From positions 2,342,001-2,406,000 of the forward strand of contig NZ_CP156081.1 in assembly GCF_039830135.1 (NCBI RefSeq): a DNA stretch of 64,000 bases, read 5' to 3'. Positions 63,178 through 64,000 of this stretch are shown here, one piece after another. Position 1 is the first letter of the stretch. Every line of letters begins with the position of its first letter. The translations under genes and the position numbers were made by a program. The notes below the pieces were generated by a model. It did not search any database. It saw nothing but the letters and a program-made list of their open reading frames with translations, and was not told the origin of the DNA. This DNA is from Defluviimonas sp. SAOS-178_SWC (GTDB lineage: Bacteria > Pseudomonadota > Alphaproteobacteria > Rhodobacterales > Rhodobacteraceae).

Positions 63178-63966
63178 TCACCGGGCGGTCCACCCTCCGT
63201 CGACCGCGTAAGCCTGCCCCGTTACATAGGAGGCATCATCGCTCAGGAGGAAGCGGATGACCTTCGCAATCTCGCCCGGATCGGCCTTGCGCGCCATCGG
63301 GACGTTTCGTGGCAACCAATCGGGATCGGCCCCGACCCCGCCCATTTTGGGGGCGTCCTTGCCCAGAAGCTCCAGCGAATTCTTGCGGATCTCGGTCGCG
63401 ATGACGCCCGGGCATACCGAGTTGATGGAGATGCCCTCGGGCGCATAGACACAGGCAAGTTGCTTGGTCAGCCCGATGACTGCGTGCTTGGACGCCGTGT
63501 AGGCCGGGCCATCCGCCGCCCCGACAAGACCACCAACCGAAGACACGTTGACGATCCGGCCGGACTTCCGTGCCGTCATATGTCGTAGCGCAGCGCGGCA
63601 GCCGAAGAAGGTTCCGCGCAAGTTCACGTCAAGGACGTGGTTCCACAGCGCATCGGTGGTATCGAGGCAGGACGCGAAGCCATCGAAGACGGCGGCGTTG
63701 TTGATCAGCCCGTCGATCTGGCCGTATCGCGCGACCGCATCGTCCACGAACGCATCGACCTGCGCACTATCGCGCACATCGACCTTGTGGAACTCGGCCT
63801 TACCACCGGCTGACTCGACCGCGGAAACCGTCGCCGCGCCCTGATCCCCCAGCATCCCGCCGATGACAATCGTAGCCCCCAGCGCCGCAAGATGCTCGAC
63901 CGACGCTCGACCGATTCCGGTCTCGCCTCCGGTGATCAGAATGATCTTTCCGTCGAATTCAGACAT
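63178..63966 (-). CDS. Short-chain dehydrogenase/reductase (SDR)
   Basis: 262 residues. ILITGGETGIGRASVEHLAALG, NNAAVFDG, VSSVGGLVGAADGPAYTASKHAVIGLTKQ (Ser, Tyr and Lys) and the C-terminal VTGQAYAVDGGWTAR give a classical SDR. NAD(P)H-dependent oxidation or reduction of an unidentified hydroxy/keto compound. It starts at an ATG with AGGAGAGGA upstream and leads the minus-strand operon; its promoter lies at or beyond the window end. Confidence 0.92.
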   Translation of the reverse strand: MSEFDGKIILITGGETGIGRASVEHLAALGATIVIGGMLGDQGAATVSAVESAGGKAEFHKVDVRDSAQVDAFVDDAVARYGQIDGLINNAAVFDGFASCLDTTDALWNHVLDVNLRGTFFGCRAALRHMTARKSGRIVNVSSVGGLVGAADGPAYTASKHAVIGLTKQLACVYAPEGISINSVCPGVIATEIRKNSLELLGKDAPKMGGVGADPDWLPRNVPMARKADPGEIAKVIRFLLSDDASYVTGQAYAVDGGWTAR

Positions 63967-64000
63967 GTGAGACGTCCTCTCCTAGCGCATACATACCATA

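Overview
The window looks like a piece of a high-GC alphaproteobacterial genome, most likely Rhodobacterales (Paracoccus/Roseobacter-like). The signs are TRAP transporters, a DUF3489-DUF2924-large serine recombinase module, a GAAC-N7-GAAC (LexA-type) site, CntA-like Rieske oxygenases, and many IS3, IS5, IS6, IS66 and IS110 insertion sequences. No rRNA, tRNA or CRISPR array was seen. It reads as an accessory or catabolic region, on a plasmid or genomic island, with repeated IS activity.

Layout. 0-5.1 kb: a RidA-like gene (cut by the window edge) and a flavin monooxygenase, divergent from aspA-etfB-etfA, which ends in a strong hairpin. 5.1-9.1 kb: IS debris (IS3, IS6 and IS5 fragments and a frameshifted 1320 bp IS3 element) around a PhnB-like gene and a beheaded DoxX gene. 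9.5-18.1 kb: the least familiar locus, all on the + strand. It encodes a secreted SH3 protein, two CPBP intramembrane proteases, a large OmpA-domain protein, a possible small peptidoglycan-binding protein, a secreted HExxH metalloprotease and a third CPBP protease. 18.2-22.0 kb: a decayed ParB-domain DNA methyltransferase divergent from DUF3489-DUF2924-recombinase, with a LexA-type site between them.

22.4-35.3 kb: IS6-family copies and ends flank a seven-gene minus-strand operon (hyuA, hyuB, FAD oxidase, bicupin, TRAP DctP-DctQ-DctM) and its divergent XRE-cupin regulator. This is probably an uptake and breakdown unit for a cyclic amide or hydantoin/N-methyl amino acid type compound. 35.5-46.6 kb: a carnitine-type (quaternary amine) catabolic cluster. 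It has two paralogous CntA-like Rieske oxygenases, an NDP-forming acyl-CoA synthetase, an acyl-CoA dehydrogenase, an L-carnitine dehydrogenase-like enzyme, a CaiD-like hydratase, an EthD-carboxymuconolactone decarboxylase fusion and a BKACE (dehydrocarnitine cleavage-type) enzyme. A clean IS3 element with a GTA target duplication sits between two of these genes.

46.9-64 kb: a sulfatase, an MmgE/PrpD protein, an SDR, an exonuclease III whose metal-binding Glu is Lys, a 3'-truncated IS66 element and a peptide-type ABC binding protein. Two minus-strand catabolic operons follow: MaoC-RidA-FAD oxidoreductase-acyl-CoA dehydrogenase, and SDR-deacetylase/cyclic-imidase-like-AMP ligase-amidase. A CTATAGTAT-like motif recurs upstream of several of these units and may mark a shared regulator. 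All family calls come from reading motifs by eye; no database search was run.
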